DNA of 64,000 nt. Origin: Lentzea tibetensis. GTDB lineage: Bacteria > Actinomycetota > Actinomycetes > Mycobacteriales > Pseudonocardiaceae. The notes beneath the pieces were generated by a model. That model was not told the DNA's origin, did no database searches, and was given only the letters and a program-made list of their open reading frames with translations. This document shows, in pieces, positions 37,784-46,495 of the stretch (its first letter is position 1; every line of letters begins with the position of its first letter). Where the stretch lies: assembly GCF_007845675.1 (NCBI RefSeq), contig NZ_VOBR01000013.1, positions 62,001-126,000 on the forward strand. Direction: 5' to 3'. The translations under genes and the position numbers were made by a program.

Positions 37784-39058
37784 CTAAGCCCTCCCGCCGC
37801 CGATCTTGGGCTTGGGCACCTTGACGGTCTTGGCCTCGTCGATCGGTATCACGGGCGCCACGTGCTGGCGGAACTTCACCGGCAGCCTGCGCAGCCCGCG
37901 GATGTTGACGCTGACCCGCCACTCCAGCTGCTGCGCCGGGTCGAGCGCGAGTCCGGGGCACCGCTCCAGCAGCGACCGGAACGCGATCTCGGCCTCCAGC
38001 CGCGCGAGCGGAGCCCCGATGCAGAAGTGGACGCCGTGCCCGAACGCCAGGTGCTGGCGGTCGGCCCGCTCGATGTTGAGCTGGTCGGCGCGTGGGAACC
38101 GTTCGGGGTCGTGGTCGGCGGACGCCAGCGACAGCAGCACGATGTCGCCCGCCGGGATCTCCACGCCGCCGATGGTCAGCCCCGGCTTCGCGAACCGCAG
38201 CGTGGCGTGCGAGGTGGGGCCGTCGAACCGCAGGAACTCCTCGATCGCGCCGGGCAGCAACGACGGCGCGTTGCGCAGCAGCTCCAGTTGCTCGGGGTCG
38301 CGCAGCAGGGCCAGCGTGCCGTTGCCGATCAGGTCGATGGTCGTCGTGTATCCGGCCACCAGCAGCAGGAACGCCAGCGACACCAGCTCCTGGTCGGTCA
38401 GCGCGTCCTCACCGGTGGCGCGGGCGAGCGAGCCGAGAAGGTCCTCGTCGCCGGTGCCGCGCTTGTGCGCGACCAGGTCCGCGAGGTACCCGCTGGCCTC
38501 GGTGTGGATCTGCGGTGCCAGCTCGTGGTCGCCCTCGCGCACGCCGGTGACGACGTCCGCCCAGTACCGGAAGTTCTCCTGGTCGACATCGGGCACGCCG
38601 AGCAGCTCCATGACCACCGTGATCGGCAGCGGCGCCGCGAAGTCCTCGATCAGGTCCGCCTGGCCCTTGGGCACCATCGCGTCCAGCAGCGAGTCGGTGA
38701 CCTGCTGGATGCGCGGCCGCAGCGCGGCGATGCGGCGCGGGGTGAACTCGCGGCTCACCGCCCGGCGCAGCCTGCCGTGATCCGGCGGGTCGCTCATCAG
38801 CATGTGCTGCGACACGTCGCTGAACCAGCCGGCCTGGACGAAGGGGAACGCCCGTGCCGCCTCGCCCGCGCTCGACCCGTGCGACGACAGCAGGGGGTCG
38901 CCGAGTGCCGCCTTGACGTCCCGGTACCGGGTGACGAGCCACATGGGCATGCCGAAGATCTCGACCTGGTGCACGGGGCTCTGCTCGCGCAACGCGGCGA
39001 GCGTCCCGTAGGGATCTTCGGTGAACCCCGGACGAAGAGCATCCAGATTGACGGCCAT
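37784..39058 (-). CDS. cytochrome P450
   Basis: A 424-residue bacterial class I P450. The I-helix oxygen motif is VAGYTTTID, the K-helix ExxR is in [12 protein letters not shown], and the haem loop [20 protein letters not shown] is near residue 355 with its Cys ligand. Overall it resembles CYP105/CYP107-type secondary-metabolism enzymes, but the substrate cannot be deduced. The tail after residue 400 is basic and Pro/Gly rich. No ferredoxin or reductase gene is adjacent. It is cotranscribed with pyrD, which is an unusual partner. Confidence 0.92.
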   Translation of the reverse strand: MAVNLDALRPGFTEDPYGTLAALREQSPVHQVEIFGMPMWLVTRYRDVKAALGDPLLSSHGSSAGEAARAFPFVQAGWFSDVSQHMLMSDPPDHGRLRRAVSREFTPRRIAALRPRIQQVTDSLLDAMVPKGQADLIEDFAAPLPITVVMELLGVPDVDQENFRYWADVVTGVREGDHELAPQIHTEASGYLADLVAHKRGTGDEDLLGSLARATGEDALTDQELVSLAFLLLVAGYTTTIDLIGNGTLALLRDPEQLELLRNAPSLLPGAIEEFLRFDGPTSHATLRFAKPGLTIGGVEIPAGDIVLLSLASADHDPERFPRADQLNIERADRQHLAFGHGVHFCIGAPLARLEAEIAFRSLLERCPGLALDPAQQLEWRVSVNIRGLRRLPVKFRQHVAPVIPIDEAKTVKVPKPKIGGGRA

Positions 39059-39090
39059 GTCCGAGGACACGAACGCCAGTGCGATCCGGT

Positions 39091-39864
39091 TCACCCGTTC
39101 TGGCAAGTCGGACAGAAATACGCCACCCGCTCCTGCACGCCGGACCCCTGGGTGCCCCCTTTCACCCGTGTGCCGCACCGCAGGCACGGCCGACCGGCGC
39201 GTCCGTACACGTAGTGCTGGTTGCGGGGGTCACCGGTGGTGATCTGCTCTGGCCGCCACCTGTTGGCCATCAACAGCTTCCGCGACAACGACACGGCGCG
39301 CCGGGCGTCCACGGCGGACACCGGCGCCCACGGCGACGCGCCGAGCAGGAAGCACACCTCGGTCTTGTAGATGTTGCCGACACCCGCCATCACGCGCTGG
39401 TCCAGCAGTGCCAGCCCGATCTCGCGGTCCGGCTCGGCGACCAGCCTGGACACCGCCAGATCGGCGTCGAAGTCCTCAGCCAGCAGGTCCGGTCCGAGGT
39501 GGCTGATCAGCTGGTCCTCGTCCGAAGTGGGCAGCAGCTCCAGGTCGTGCAGCGCGAACCCGATGGCCTGCCGGTCGTCCACCTCGAACACCGCGCGGGC
39601 CTGGTGCGCGGGCCGCCGCCACTTCTCGCCCGGCCGGTAGAGGTGCCACGCGCCGTCCATCCGGAAGTGGCTGTGCAGGCTGAGCTCCGACGAGAACCGG
39701 GTGAACATCCGCTTGCCGTACGAGCGGACACCGAGAACGGTCAACCCGGACAGTTCCGCAGTGGACAGACGAGGGTGGCGCAGCTCGGCGCGCAGCAACG
39801 TCTTCCCCGCCAGCGCGTCGTGCATGCGCCGGGCGGCGAGGAAGACGGTGTCACCCTCAGGCAT
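39091..39864 (-). CDS. nei: endonuclease VIII-like DNA glycosylase (Nei1)
   Basis: A 257-residue Fpg/Nei family bifunctional glycosylase/AP lyase removing oxidised bases. The N-terminal PEGDT motif contains the catalytic proline and glutamate. HSHFRMDGAW and DQRVMAGVGNIYKTEVCF (helix-two-turns-helix) follow. The C-terminal zinc finger has CLRCGT and YFCPTCQ. The sequence follows mycobacterial Nei1 closely. The start overlaps the stop of the ParA-like gene by 8 bases, so these two are coupled. Confidence 0.93.
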   Translation of the reverse strand: MPEGDTVFLAARRMHDALAGKTLLRAELRHPRLSTAELSGLTVLGVRSYGKRMFTRFSSELSLHSHFRMDGAWHLYRPGEKWRRPAHQARAVFEVDDRQAIGFALHDLELLPTSDEDQLISHLGPDLLAEDFDADLAVSRLVAEPDREIGLALLDQRVMAGVGNIYKTEVCFLLGASPWAPVSAVDARRAVSLSRKLLMANRWRPEQITTGDPRNQHYVYGRAGRPCLRCGTRVKGGTQGSGVQERVAYFCPTCQNG

Positions 39865-40699
39865 CCACCGCTTCCTGGATCTCCTCGTCGTCGAAGTCGT
39901 CGTGCACCGGACGGCGCCTGCTGCGCGAGACCCGCAGGATGCGCGCGAGCAGCAGGTTGAACGCCAGCGCCACCTCGCGCGCGCCGGGCGTGCCCCACTC
40001 GTGGATCGGCATGCACGCGCCCTGCGCCTGCTGCACCGCGAGCCGGTCCGGCAGCGCCACCGGCATCACCAGCGGGCCGAAGATGTCGCGCAGCTCCTCG
40101 ATGCGGAACTGGTGCTCGTGGGAGCGCGGCCGCACCCGGTTGACCACGACGCCGAGCGGCTGGAGGTCGTTGTTGTTGTCCCGCTCGTTCTGCACCGCCT
40201 CGAACGCCCGCTGCACGCCCGCGACGGCGAACATCGTCGGCTCGGTCACCAGCAGCGCGCGGTCGGCGGCGACGAGCGCGGAGCGGGTCAGCTGGCCGAG
40301 CGACGGCGGGCAGTCCAGCAGGATCAGCTGGTACGGGAACTCGTCGTACATGTCGCGCAGGGTGCGCAGCGCGTCGCGGAGCTTGCCGAGGCGCGACTCA
40401 CCCGGATCCGGGTGGTTCAGCAGCTCGGCGCTCTCGGAGCCGGACAGCACGTCGACGCCGTCGCCCCAGCGGCTGGGCTTGATCGCTTTCTCCAGGTTCT
40501 CCTCTGAGGGGTCCTGGAGCACGTCGTAGATGCTCGCCTCGGTGTCGTCGGGTTCGAGCGTCGACGTGGCGTTGCACTGCGGATCGAGGTCGATCACCAG
40601 CGTCCGGACGCCTCGGCGGAGTGCGGCCGAAGCGAGGCCGAGCACCACCGTCGTTTTACCGACACCACCCTTGAGGCTGAGCACGGAGACCGTATGCAC
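39857..40699 (-). CDS. ParA/MinD-type P-loop ATPase
   Basis: A 280-residue deviant-Walker ATPase. Walker A: VLSLKGGVGKTTVVLG near residue 10. Then IDLDPQCNATSTL, Walker B-like LILLDCPPSLGQLT, and VVNRVRPRSHEHQ. The tail is acidic (DDFDDEEIQEAVDA). No ParB or parS site is next to it and it is not near an origin, so it is an orphan ParA-like protein, possibly positioning a protein complex. GTG 40699 has no clear RBS and is 34 bases from the divergent methyltransferase ATG. It overlaps nei at its 3' end. Confidence 0.85.
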   Translation of the reverse strand: MHTVSVLSLKGGVGKTTVVLGLASAALRRGVRTLVIDLDPQCNATSTLEPDDTEASIYDVLQDPSEENLEKAIKPSRWGDGVDVLSGSESAELLNHPDPGESRLGKLRDALRTLRDMYDEFPYQLILLDCPPSLGQLTRSALVAADRALLVTEPTMFAVAGVQRAFEAVQNERDNNNDLQPLGVVVNRVRPRSHEHQFRIEELRDIFGPLVMPVALPDRLAVQQAQGACMPIHEWGTPGAREVALAFNLLLARILRVSRSRRRPVHDDFDDEEIQEAVDA

Positions 40700-40733
40700 A
40701 GGGTGCAGCCTACGGTCTCTACTCTTGAGTGCC

Positions 40734-41453
40734 ATGCGACCGGACGCCGTACACAGGGTGCTCGACACCGAGCTGGCCGCCGCACGCGAACGCCGGGGCG
40801 GTGACGCACCCCGCGTGCTGGACGTCGGCGGTGGCAGCGGCGTGTGGGCCGTGCCGCTCGCGGCGGCCGGATGCCACGTCACGGTCGTGGAACCGAGCCC
40901 GAACGCGCTGGCCACGCTGCACAGCCGCGCCCGCGACGCGGGCGTGACGATCGAGGCGGTCCAGGGCGACACGGACGCGCTCGGCGACCTGGTGCCCGCC
41001 GGGGCCGCGGACCTGGTGCTCGGGCACGGCCTGCTGGAGATCGTCGACGACGCGGAGGCCGGTCTGCGGGCGCTCGCGCTCGCCGTCGCGCCCGGCGGCG
41101 CGGTCTCGGTGCTGGTCGCGAACCGGTACGCCGCGATCCTGCACCGCGCCATCGCGGGCCGGATCGTCGACGCCCGCCGCCTGCTGGACGACGACGCCGG
41201 TCAGCTCGCCGGGTCGCGCGACCCGTTGGTGCGCCGGTTCGACGTGGCCGGGCTGGAGGCGCTGGTCGAGAAGGTGGGCCTCACCGTCGAGGTGCTCCAG
41301 GGCCACGGCGTCGTGTCGGACCTGGTGCCGGGCGTCGTGCTGGACGCGAACCCCGGCGCGGCGGAGGCGCTCGCCCAACTGGAACTGGAGGCGGCCACTC
41401 GTTCGCCGTTGCGCGACGTGGCCGCTCGGCTGCACGTGCTGGCCCGACGATGA
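40734..41453 (+). CDS. class I SAM-dependent methyltransferase
   Basis: A 239-residue protein with motif I VLDVGGGSGVWAVPLAAAG near residue 30, VTVVEPSPNALATLH, the GDTDAL acidic loop, DLVLGHGLLEIVDD and VAPGGAVSVLVAN. It resembles CmoA/SmtA-type methyltransferases of actinobacteria. The substrate is unknown. ATG 40734 is preceded by TACTCT about 8 bases upstream, suggesting a leaderless start. It diverges from the ParA-like gene. Confidence 0.82.
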   Translation: MRPDAVHRVLDTELAAARERRGGDAPRVLDVGGGSGVWAVPLAAAGCHVTVVEPSPNALATLHSRARDAGVTIEAVQGDTDALGDLVPAGAADLVLGHGLLEIVDDAEAGLRALALAVAPGGAVSVLVANRYAAILHRAIAGRIVDARRLLDDDAGQLAGSRDPLVRRFDVAGLEALVEKVGLTVEVLQGHGVVSDLVPGVVLDANPGAAEALAQLELEAATRSPLRDVAARLHVLARR

Positions 41454-41589
41454 TCCTGTCCGTTGACTGTCGGCTGCCTTTGGGCGATTGACCTCCCGTT
41501 TCGATCTTGCTGCACTGGTGACGCGTAAACCGCCAACCGAGTGACGACTCGGGCAGGCGGGTTCTCACTCCAGCGAAGGAGCGTGAGCG
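41454..41589 (+). promoter_or_regulatory. intergenic region with hairpin before a hypothetical operon
   Basis: It holds TTGACT and TTGACC -35-like hexamers and a hairpin CCGAGT-GACG-ACTCGG (41537-41552) with outer CGCC/GGCG arms. GAAGGAG (41575-41581) is the RBS of the next gene. Probably a promoter region with a structured leader. Confidence 0.4.
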
Positions 41590-42210
41590 TTGACGGTCGC
41601 GCGGCTGAAGCTGTTGCCACCTGAACTGCTGCCCGCGAGCATCACCGACGCGGCGAGGCGGTTCGCCAGGCTGGGCCTCGACGACCGCGTTCTGCACAAC
41701 CAGGACCGCATCTGGGTGCGTGCGGCGCTCGCCGGCGACGGACTCGTCGAGCGCACCCCGGTGCTCGTGTCCGCCGACGCCGACGACGACCGGCTCGGCA
41801 TCGTCCGGGTCGGTGGTGACGAGGGCGCCGTGTTCCTCAGCGGCGTGCTGGTGGCCTACCTGGATGTGATGGACCACATGCGGCCCTCCTCCGAGCTCAT
41901 GCTGGCGGCGAGCGCCCTGTTCGACTTCGCGCTGGGCCGGTCGACGGCGTTGCGCACCGATCCGGGCAACCGGGAGTACCGGGGCCTCGCGGGGGACCGG
42001 CTGTACTGCGCGCTCACCCAGGCGCTGGCGTTCGCGGTGGCCGGGAAGCGGCGCGACGACGGCCAGGACTGGGACGTGCTCGTCACGACGCTGGCCCGCA
42101 GCGCGCGCGCCGCGATCGTGCTGTGCGAGGACAAGCCGCCGATGTCCCGCGACCACCGGCACCTGCAGACGCTGCCCGGCGGCGACATCGTGGCCACACT
42201 GGGCGTGTGA
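41590..42210 (+). CDS. conserved actinobacterial hypothetical protein
   Basis: A 206-residue protein without recognised domain. It is mixed alpha/beta, without a signal peptide or membrane helix. Notable stretches are LLPASITDAARRFARLGLDDR and VAYLDVMDHMRPSSELMLAAS. TTG 41590 is chosen because GAAGGAG lies 8 bases upstream and no in-frame ATG precedes the conserved region. The stop overlaps the GTG of a methyltransferase gene (GTGA), so the two are coupled. No function can be proposed. Confidence 0.65.
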   Translation: MTVARLKLLPPELLPASITDAARRFARLGLDDRVLHNQDRIWVRAALAGDGLVERTPVLVSADADDDRLGIVRVGGDEGAVFLSGVLVAYLDVMDHMRPSSELMLAASALFDFALGRSTALRTDPGNREYRGLAGDRLYCALTQALAFAVAGKRRDDGQDWDVLVTTLARSARAAIVLCEDKPPMSRDHRHLQTLPGGDIVATLGV

Positions 42211-42920
42211 CCGGACCCTTCTACGACGACCTGGCGGCGACCTACCACCTGATGTTCGCGGACTGGGACGCCAGCATGGCGTACCAGGCCTCCGCGCTGG
42301 GCGACGTCATCGGTCCGGGCCGGGTGCTCGACTGCGCGTGCGGCATCGGCACGCAGGCGATCGGACTGGCGCTGCGCGGGCACGAGGTGGTCGGCACCGA
42401 TCTGAGCCCCGTGGCGGCCGCTCGGGCGTCGCAGGAGGCGTCTCAGCGGGGTGTGCGGGTGCTCACAGCCGCGGCGGACATGCGGGCGCTGCCGTTCCGC
42501 GACGGGGAGTTCGACGTCGTGCTCGCGGCCGACAACGCGCTGCCCCACCTGCTCACGCCGGAGGACGTGCTGGCCGCGTTGCGCGAGATGCGCCGGGTGC
42601 TGCGCCCCGGCGGCAGGCTCGTGCTGACCGTCCGCGACTACGACGCGGTGCTCGCCGATCGGCCGCTGGCCACGTCCCCTCAGGTCGGCCCTGGCCGGGT
42701 GGTGACCTTCCAGCTCTGGCACTGGGACGGCGACCACTACGACCTTGAGCACTTCCAGCTGCACGAAGGCGAGTCGTGGCGCGCCGAAGTACGCCGGACG
42801 ACCTACTGGGCGATCACCCGTGCGGAACTCACCGGATTGGTGGAACGGGCGGGTTTCGATTACTCGGAGTGGCCCCTCACCGCCTACTACCAACCTGTGC
42901 TCCGTGCCACTAAAGGGTGA
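42207..42920 (+). CDS. class I SAM-dependent methyltransferase
   Basis: A 237-residue enzyme of the GNMT-like / methyltransferase-25 type. It opens with FYDDLAATYHLMFADWDASM. Motif I is VLDCACGIGTQAIGLALRGH, then VVGTDLSPVAAARA, AADMRALPF and the post-motif VLRPGGRLVLTVRDYD. The C-terminal half carries an aromatic-rich region (FQLWHWDGDHYDLEHF) probably shaping the substrate pocket. It is coupled to the preceding hypothetical gene. The GTTTGCTTTCGAAAC motif begins 6 bases after its stop. Confidence 0.82.
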   Translation: MTGPFYDDLAATYHLMFADWDASMAYQASALGDVIGPGRVLDCACGIGTQAIGLALRGHEVVGTDLSPVAAARASQEASQRGVRVLTAAADMRALPFRDGEFDVVLAADNALPHLLTPEDVLAALREMRRVLRPGGRLVLTVRDYDAVLADRPLATSPQVGPGRVVTFQLWHWDGDHYDLEHFQLHEGESWRAEVRRTTYWAITRAELTGLVERAGFDYSEWPLTAYYQPVLRATKG

Positions 42921-42925
42921 ACCTC

Positions 42926-42940
42926 GTTTGCTTTCGAAAC
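42926..42940 (+). promoter_or_regulatory. sigma-operon motif, copy 1
   Basis: GTTTGCTTTCGAAAC, with central 8-bp palindrome TTTCGAAA, 80 bases before the first sigma gene. An identical copy precedes the second sigma gene at 43607. Candidate promoter element or operator shared by the two transcription units. Confidence 0.6.
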
Positions 42941-43019
42941 AACTTCCTACTTTCCGCATAAGGAAGGCGGTGCCACACGTCACACATGCGGAGACACCTG
43001 AAAGCAGGGGGCGCCGCCC

Positions 43020-43601
43020 ATGGAGAGCTCGGACTTATCGGACAGACTCGTGGCGATGGCCGTCGAGGGCGATCGTCGGTCAGTCGAACGACTGTTGACG
43101 CTGGTCAGGCCGCTGATCGTGCGGTACTGCCGCGCGCGCGTGGGGCGGTTCGACCGGTCGTTCACGTCGGCTGACGACGTGGCGCAGGAGGTCTGCATGG
43201 CGGTGCTGACCGCGCTGCCGAACTACCGCGAGCAGGGGCGCCCCTTCCTCGCCTTCGTCTACGGCATCGCGGCGCACAAGGTCGCGGACTCGCACCGCGC
43301 GGCCGCGCGCAACCGCTCCGAGCCCGTCGACGAGGTCCCGGATGGTCCCGAACTGGGTCCCGGGCCCGAGCAGAGCGCGCTGCGGGGTGAGCTCTCCGAG
43401 CAGATGGCCGAACTGCTGCGGCTGCTGCCGGAGAAGCAGCGGGAGATCCTCGTGCTGCGGGTGGTCGTCGGACTGTCCGCCGAGGAGACCGCGGAGGCCG
43501 TCGGATCGACCCCCGGCGCGGTCCGGGTGGCCCAGCACCGAGCACTCGGCAGGTTGCGCAAAGAGGTCGTTCCCGAGCAAGTGAGTGCTTCGACCGGGTG
43601 A
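43020..43601 (+). CDS. SigD-family RNA polymerase sigma factor
   Basis: A 193-residue sigma-70 protein. Region 2 is at about 25-100 (VRPLIVRYCRARVGR, SADDVAQEVCMAVLTALP, FLAFVYGIAAHKVADSHRA). Region 4 is at about 125-185 (LLPEKQREILVLRVVVGLSAEETAEAVGS, then GAVRVAQHRALGRLR). It closely resembles mycobacterial SigD. No anti-sigma (RsdA-like) gene follows. Instead two more sigma-type genes follow in the same direction, the last a close paralogue. The start is the ATG 20 bases after CATGCGGAGACACC. Confidence 0.9.
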   Translation: MESSDLSDRLVAMAVEGDRRSVERLLTLVRPLIVRYCRARVGRFDRSFTSADDVAQEVCMAVLTALPNYREQGRPFLAFVYGIAAHKVADSHRAAARNRSEPVDEVPDGPELGPGPEQSALRGELSEQMAELLRLLPEKQREILVLRVVVGLSAEETAEAVGSTPGAVRVAQHRALGRLRKEVVPEQVSASTG

Positions 43602-43606
43602 AAGTT

Positions 43607-43621
43607 GTTTGCTTTCGAAAC
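43607..43621 (+). promoter_or_regulatory. sigma-operon motif, copy 2
   Basis: A second identical GTTTGCTTTCGAAAC, beginning 6 bases after the first sigma gene's stop and followed, as in copy 1, by an xAxTTCxT pattern. It probably marks the promoter of the second transcription unit. Confidence 0.6.
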
Positions 43622-43713
43622 TAGTTCGTCAACTGACGTGGGGTAAGTGGTCCCAAACGACATTAGGTATGGCGCAAGGTGCAAAACCGCTGCCGACCCA
43701 GGGACCCCGTTGC

Positions 43714-44376
43714 ATGGACGACTTAGCCGACCGGCTGCACGCGGACGCCGTGTTCGTCCAGCACTTCCGCGAGCGCGGACTCGCCGAGCCCGCCTGGCAG
43801 GTGTACCGCGACCAACTTCTCGGGTACGGCCTGACGATCGTTACAAGGCTGGTCGAGTCGGGTGCGATGTTCGCCAGGTGCCGCAGGCGCGGGATGAGCC
43901 TGCACCAGCAGCCGATCGGGCCGGACGAGACCGACGACCTCGCCAGCGAGGTGCTCTGGGCGGGCTACGAACTGTTCGTCAACGAGGGCCTGCTGGGCGG
44001 CCGCTGGTCCGCGGAGCGCGGCCAGCCGCTCAACGAGTACTTCGTGAACGCGTGCGTGCTGTCGTTCCCCAACATCTACCGGCGCTGGCAGCACAGCCGC
44101 AGGGGCTGGGGCGAGGTCCAGCTGCTCGGCGTGTGGTCGCAGGTCGAGCAGGTCGCGGCCACCGCGACGCCGGAGGACACGGTGCTGGCGCGCGCCGTGG
44201 TCTCCGCGGTGTTCCAGGAGCTCGGTGCGAACGCCCACGCACTGCTGATCCTCGCCGAGCAGGGCTACTCGCACGCCGAGATCGCCGAGATCATGCGCCT
44301 CACCCCACGTGCTGTCGAAGCGCGGATCCGCCGCGCCCGCAAGACCGCCCGCGAGCTCCCGGACGGAGAACGATGA
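43714..44376 (+). CDS. divergent ECF-like sigma factor / sigma-70 region 4 protein
   Basis: A 220-residue protein with a sigma-like plan. The helical region at about 60-150 has ETDDLASEVLWAGYELFVNE and FPNIYRRWQHSRR, reminiscent of region 2. The region-4 helix-turn-helix at about 170-215 is LLILAEQGYSHAEIAEIM, then LTPRAVEARIRRARKTA. ATG 43714 has AGGGA 9 bases upstream. ATG 43669, 45 bases earlier, is an alternative. The stop overlaps the ATG of the next sigma gene (ATGA). It is too diverged to assign to a named sigma group. Confidence 0.75.
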   Translation: MDDLADRLHADAVFVQHFRERGLAEPAWQVYRDQLLGYGLTIVTRLVESGAMFARCRRRGMSLHQQPIGPDETDDLASEVLWAGYELFVNEGLLGGRWSAERGQPLNEYFVNACVLSFPNIYRRWQHSRRGWGEVQLLGVWSQVEQVAATATPEDTVLARAVVSAVFQELGANAHALLILAEQGYSHAEIAEIMRLTPRAVEARIRRARKTARELPDGER

Positions 44377-45170
44377 CCGCCGCCGACCTGTCCGGAACCC
44401 TCCTGCCGGAGGCCAAGCACCGCCGGATCCCCGATCCGCTCGGCACGCTCGAGGAGTCCTCGCTCGGTGGCGAGGTCGCCTCGGCGCTCGCGAGCAAGGC
44501 CGACAGCGCCCGGCTCGAAGAGCTGGTCGAACGCGCCACCGCGCACAGCGAGGCGCGCCGCAGGCCCGTCGAGTCGCCACCCGTCACGCAGCTGTCGAAC
44601 AGCCCCGAGGAAGCCGCCGCGCTCGTGCGTGCCGCGATCGGTGGCGACCGGCGGGCGGTGGAGCGGCTCCTCCAGTCGATCCGGCCGCTGGTCGTCCGGT
44701 ACTGCCGTGCCCGCGTGGGGCGTCAGGAGCGGTCGTTCGCGTCGGCGGACGACGTGGCGCAGGAGGTGTGCCTGGCCGTGCTGACCGCGCTGCCCGGCTA
44801 CCGCGAGCAGGGCCGTCCGTTCCTCGCGTTCGTCTACGGGATCGCGGCGCACAAGGTCGCGGACGCGCACCGGGCGAGCGCGCGCAACAAGGTCGAGTCG
44901 ATGTGGGAGCTGCCGGACGGGCCGGAGAAGTCCGCCGGTCCCGAGCTGCGCGCCATGCAGGGCGAGCTGTCCGACCAGATGGGCGCGCTGCTGCGGAACC
45001 TGCCCCCGAAGCAGCGGGAGATCGTGGTGCTGCGGGTGGTCGTCGGGCTGTCGGCGGACGAGACGGCCGAGGCGGTCGGGTCGACGCCCGGCGCCGTGCG
45101 GGTCGCGCAGCACCGCGCGTTGGCGGCGCTGCGCAAGGCGCTGGAGAGCCAGGATGATCAAGATCAGTGA
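44373..45170 (+). CDS. SigD-family sigma factor with N-terminal extension
   Basis: A 265-residue paralogue of the 43020 sigma gene. Regions 2 and 4 are nearly the same (SADDVAQEVCLAVLTALP, VLRVVVGLSADETAEAVGS), but about 80 extra residues precede region 2 and contain LGTLEESSLGGEVASALASK and a helical LEELVERATAHSEARR stretch. The extension may take the place of a separate regulator, as no anti-sigma gene is present. It is translationally coupled to the preceding sigma-like gene. The 3' end overlaps the convergent glutamine synthetase-like gene by 7 bases. Confidence 0.88.
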   Translation: MTAADLSGTLLPEAKHRRIPDPLGTLEESSLGGEVASALASKADSARLEELVERATAHSEARRRPVESPPVTQLSNSPEEAAALVRAAIGGDRRAVERLLQSIRPLVVRYCRARVGRQERSFASADDVAQEVCLAVLTALPGYREQGRPFLAFVYGIAAHKVADAHRASARNKVESMWELPDGPEKSAGPELRAMQGELSDQMGALLRNLPPKQREIVVLRVVVGLSADETAEAVGSTPGAVRVAQHRALAALRKALESQDDQDQ

Positions 45171-46483
45171 CGCCACCGGGTGACGTTCGCGATGCCCTGC
45201 GGGCTCGCGTCCTTGTAGCGCTCCATCTCGCCGCGTCGCACGTCCACGATCGTCGCGGCGAGCTCGGCGCCGAACGTCTCGGTGAGCACGTCGTCCTTTT
45301 CGAACTCCGCGACGGCTTCGGCCAGTGACGTGGGCAGCCTGGGCACGCCCTCGATCGACACCGGGTCGACGACGACGGGCTCGGGGAGCTTCGCCTGCTC
45401 GGCCAGGCCGGCCGCGCCCGCGCCCAGCACGCCGGCGATCACCAGGTAGGGGTTCGCGGTGAGGTCGAAGCACTTCACCTCGAGGTTCGCGTGCGGCCCC
45501 TCGATCATCCGCAGCGCGGTCTCCCGGTTCTCGGTGCCCCACGCGACGTACGCGCCCGCCCAGTGCGACGGCACGAGACGCAGGTAGCTCGCGAGCGACG
45601 GGCAGCCGACCGCGCACAGGCCGCGCAGGTGCGCCAGCACGCCCGCGCTGAACGACTCGGCCTCCGGAGTCATCCCGACGAACAGGTTCTGCTCGCCCTT
45701 CCACAGGCTCAGGTGGAGGTGGCCGCCGTTGCCGACGCCGCCGACGACGACCTTGGGGGAGAAGGACGCGCGCATGCCGTGGCGCGCCGTGATGGCCCGG
45801 ATGGTCTCCCGGACGAGCACCGCCGTGTCCGCCGCGGCGACCGGGTCCTCGGGTGCCGTGGAGATCTCGAACTGGCCGGCCGCGTACTCGGGGTGCAGCT
45901 GGAGCACCACGACGTCCTGCTGGTCGAGCGCGCGCAGCAGGTCCGCGCAGTAGTCCGACATCTCGATCTGGCGGGTGTGCCCGTACGCGGGACCGGTGGT
46001 GGCGGGCACGAAGTCGTCGGTGTCCGCCTTGCCGATCACCCACTCGATCTCGAACCCGGCCTTGGCCGTGCAGCCCTGCTCGGCGAGCTTCGCGGTGGCC
46101 CGCTTGGCGGCGCCGCGCTGATCCATCACGTACGGCGTGCCGTCCTGGAGGTGGCGGTCGGCGGGCGCCCACGCCCAGCCGGGCTGGCCGGCGAGCACGG
46201 TGATCCGGTCGAGGTCGGGGTGCAGCCGCAGGTCGCCGACCGGGCCGCCGGCGTGGCGCCCGGTGATGATCCAGTCGTCGAAGAGGAAGGCGTCGAACAC
46301 CGGCGACGCACCGACACCCCACGCGGCCGCGTGGGCGAACCGGCGCAGCGGCACGGATTTCACCCTGGTGATCCCGCTGTTGTCGACCCAGGTGAGCGCT
46401 ACCGCGGCGACGTCGCGCGCGTTGAGTCCGTCGAACAGCTCCGTCGCCCGGTCGAAGAGCTGGTCCCGTTCCGCAGAGTCCAT
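45164..46483 (-). CDS. glutamine synthetase family protein (GlnA4 / FluG C-domain-like)
   Basis: A 439-residue class I GS homologue. Catalytic-domain motifs are visible: GFEIEWVIG (metal ligand), LHPEYAAGQFEIS, VVGGVGNGGHLHLSLWK (ATP/His), YLRLVPSHWAGAYVAWGTENRE and NLEVKCFDLTANPYL. Loop sequences differ from GlnA1, and the adenylylation tyrosine region is absent, so it is more likely a gamma-glutamyl-amine or polyamine ligase. It diverges, with only 12 bp between starts, from an amidohydrolase gene. The same two domains are fused in fungal FluG. Confidence 0.88.
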   Translation of the reverse strand: MDSAERDQLFDRATELFDGLNARDVAAVALTWVDNSGITRVKSVPLRRFAHAAAWGVGASPVFDAFLFDDWIITGRHAGGPVGDLRLHPDLDRITVLAGQPGWAWAPADRHLQDGTPYVMDQRGAAKRATAKLAEQGCTAKAGFEIEWVIGKADTDDFVPATTGPAYGHTRQIEMSDYCADLLRALDQQDVVVLQLHPEYAAGQFEISTAPEDPVAAADTAVLVRETIRAITARHGMRASFSPKVVVGGVGNGGHLHLSLWKGEQNLFVGMTPEAESFSAGVLAHLRGLCAVGCPSLASYLRLVPSHWAGAYVAWGTENRETALRMIEGPHANLEVKCFDLTANPYLVIAGVLGAGAAGLAEQAKLPEPVVVDPVSIEGVPRLPTSLAEAVAEFEKDDVLTETFGAELAATIVDVRRGEMERYKDASPQGIANVTRWRH

Positions 46484-46495
46484 GATGCTTACGGT

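Noticed and set aside
39857-40699. Chromosome partition locus (parAB/oriC)
   Set aside because: Only a ParA-like gene is present. There is no parB, parS site, dnaA or DnaA-box cluster.
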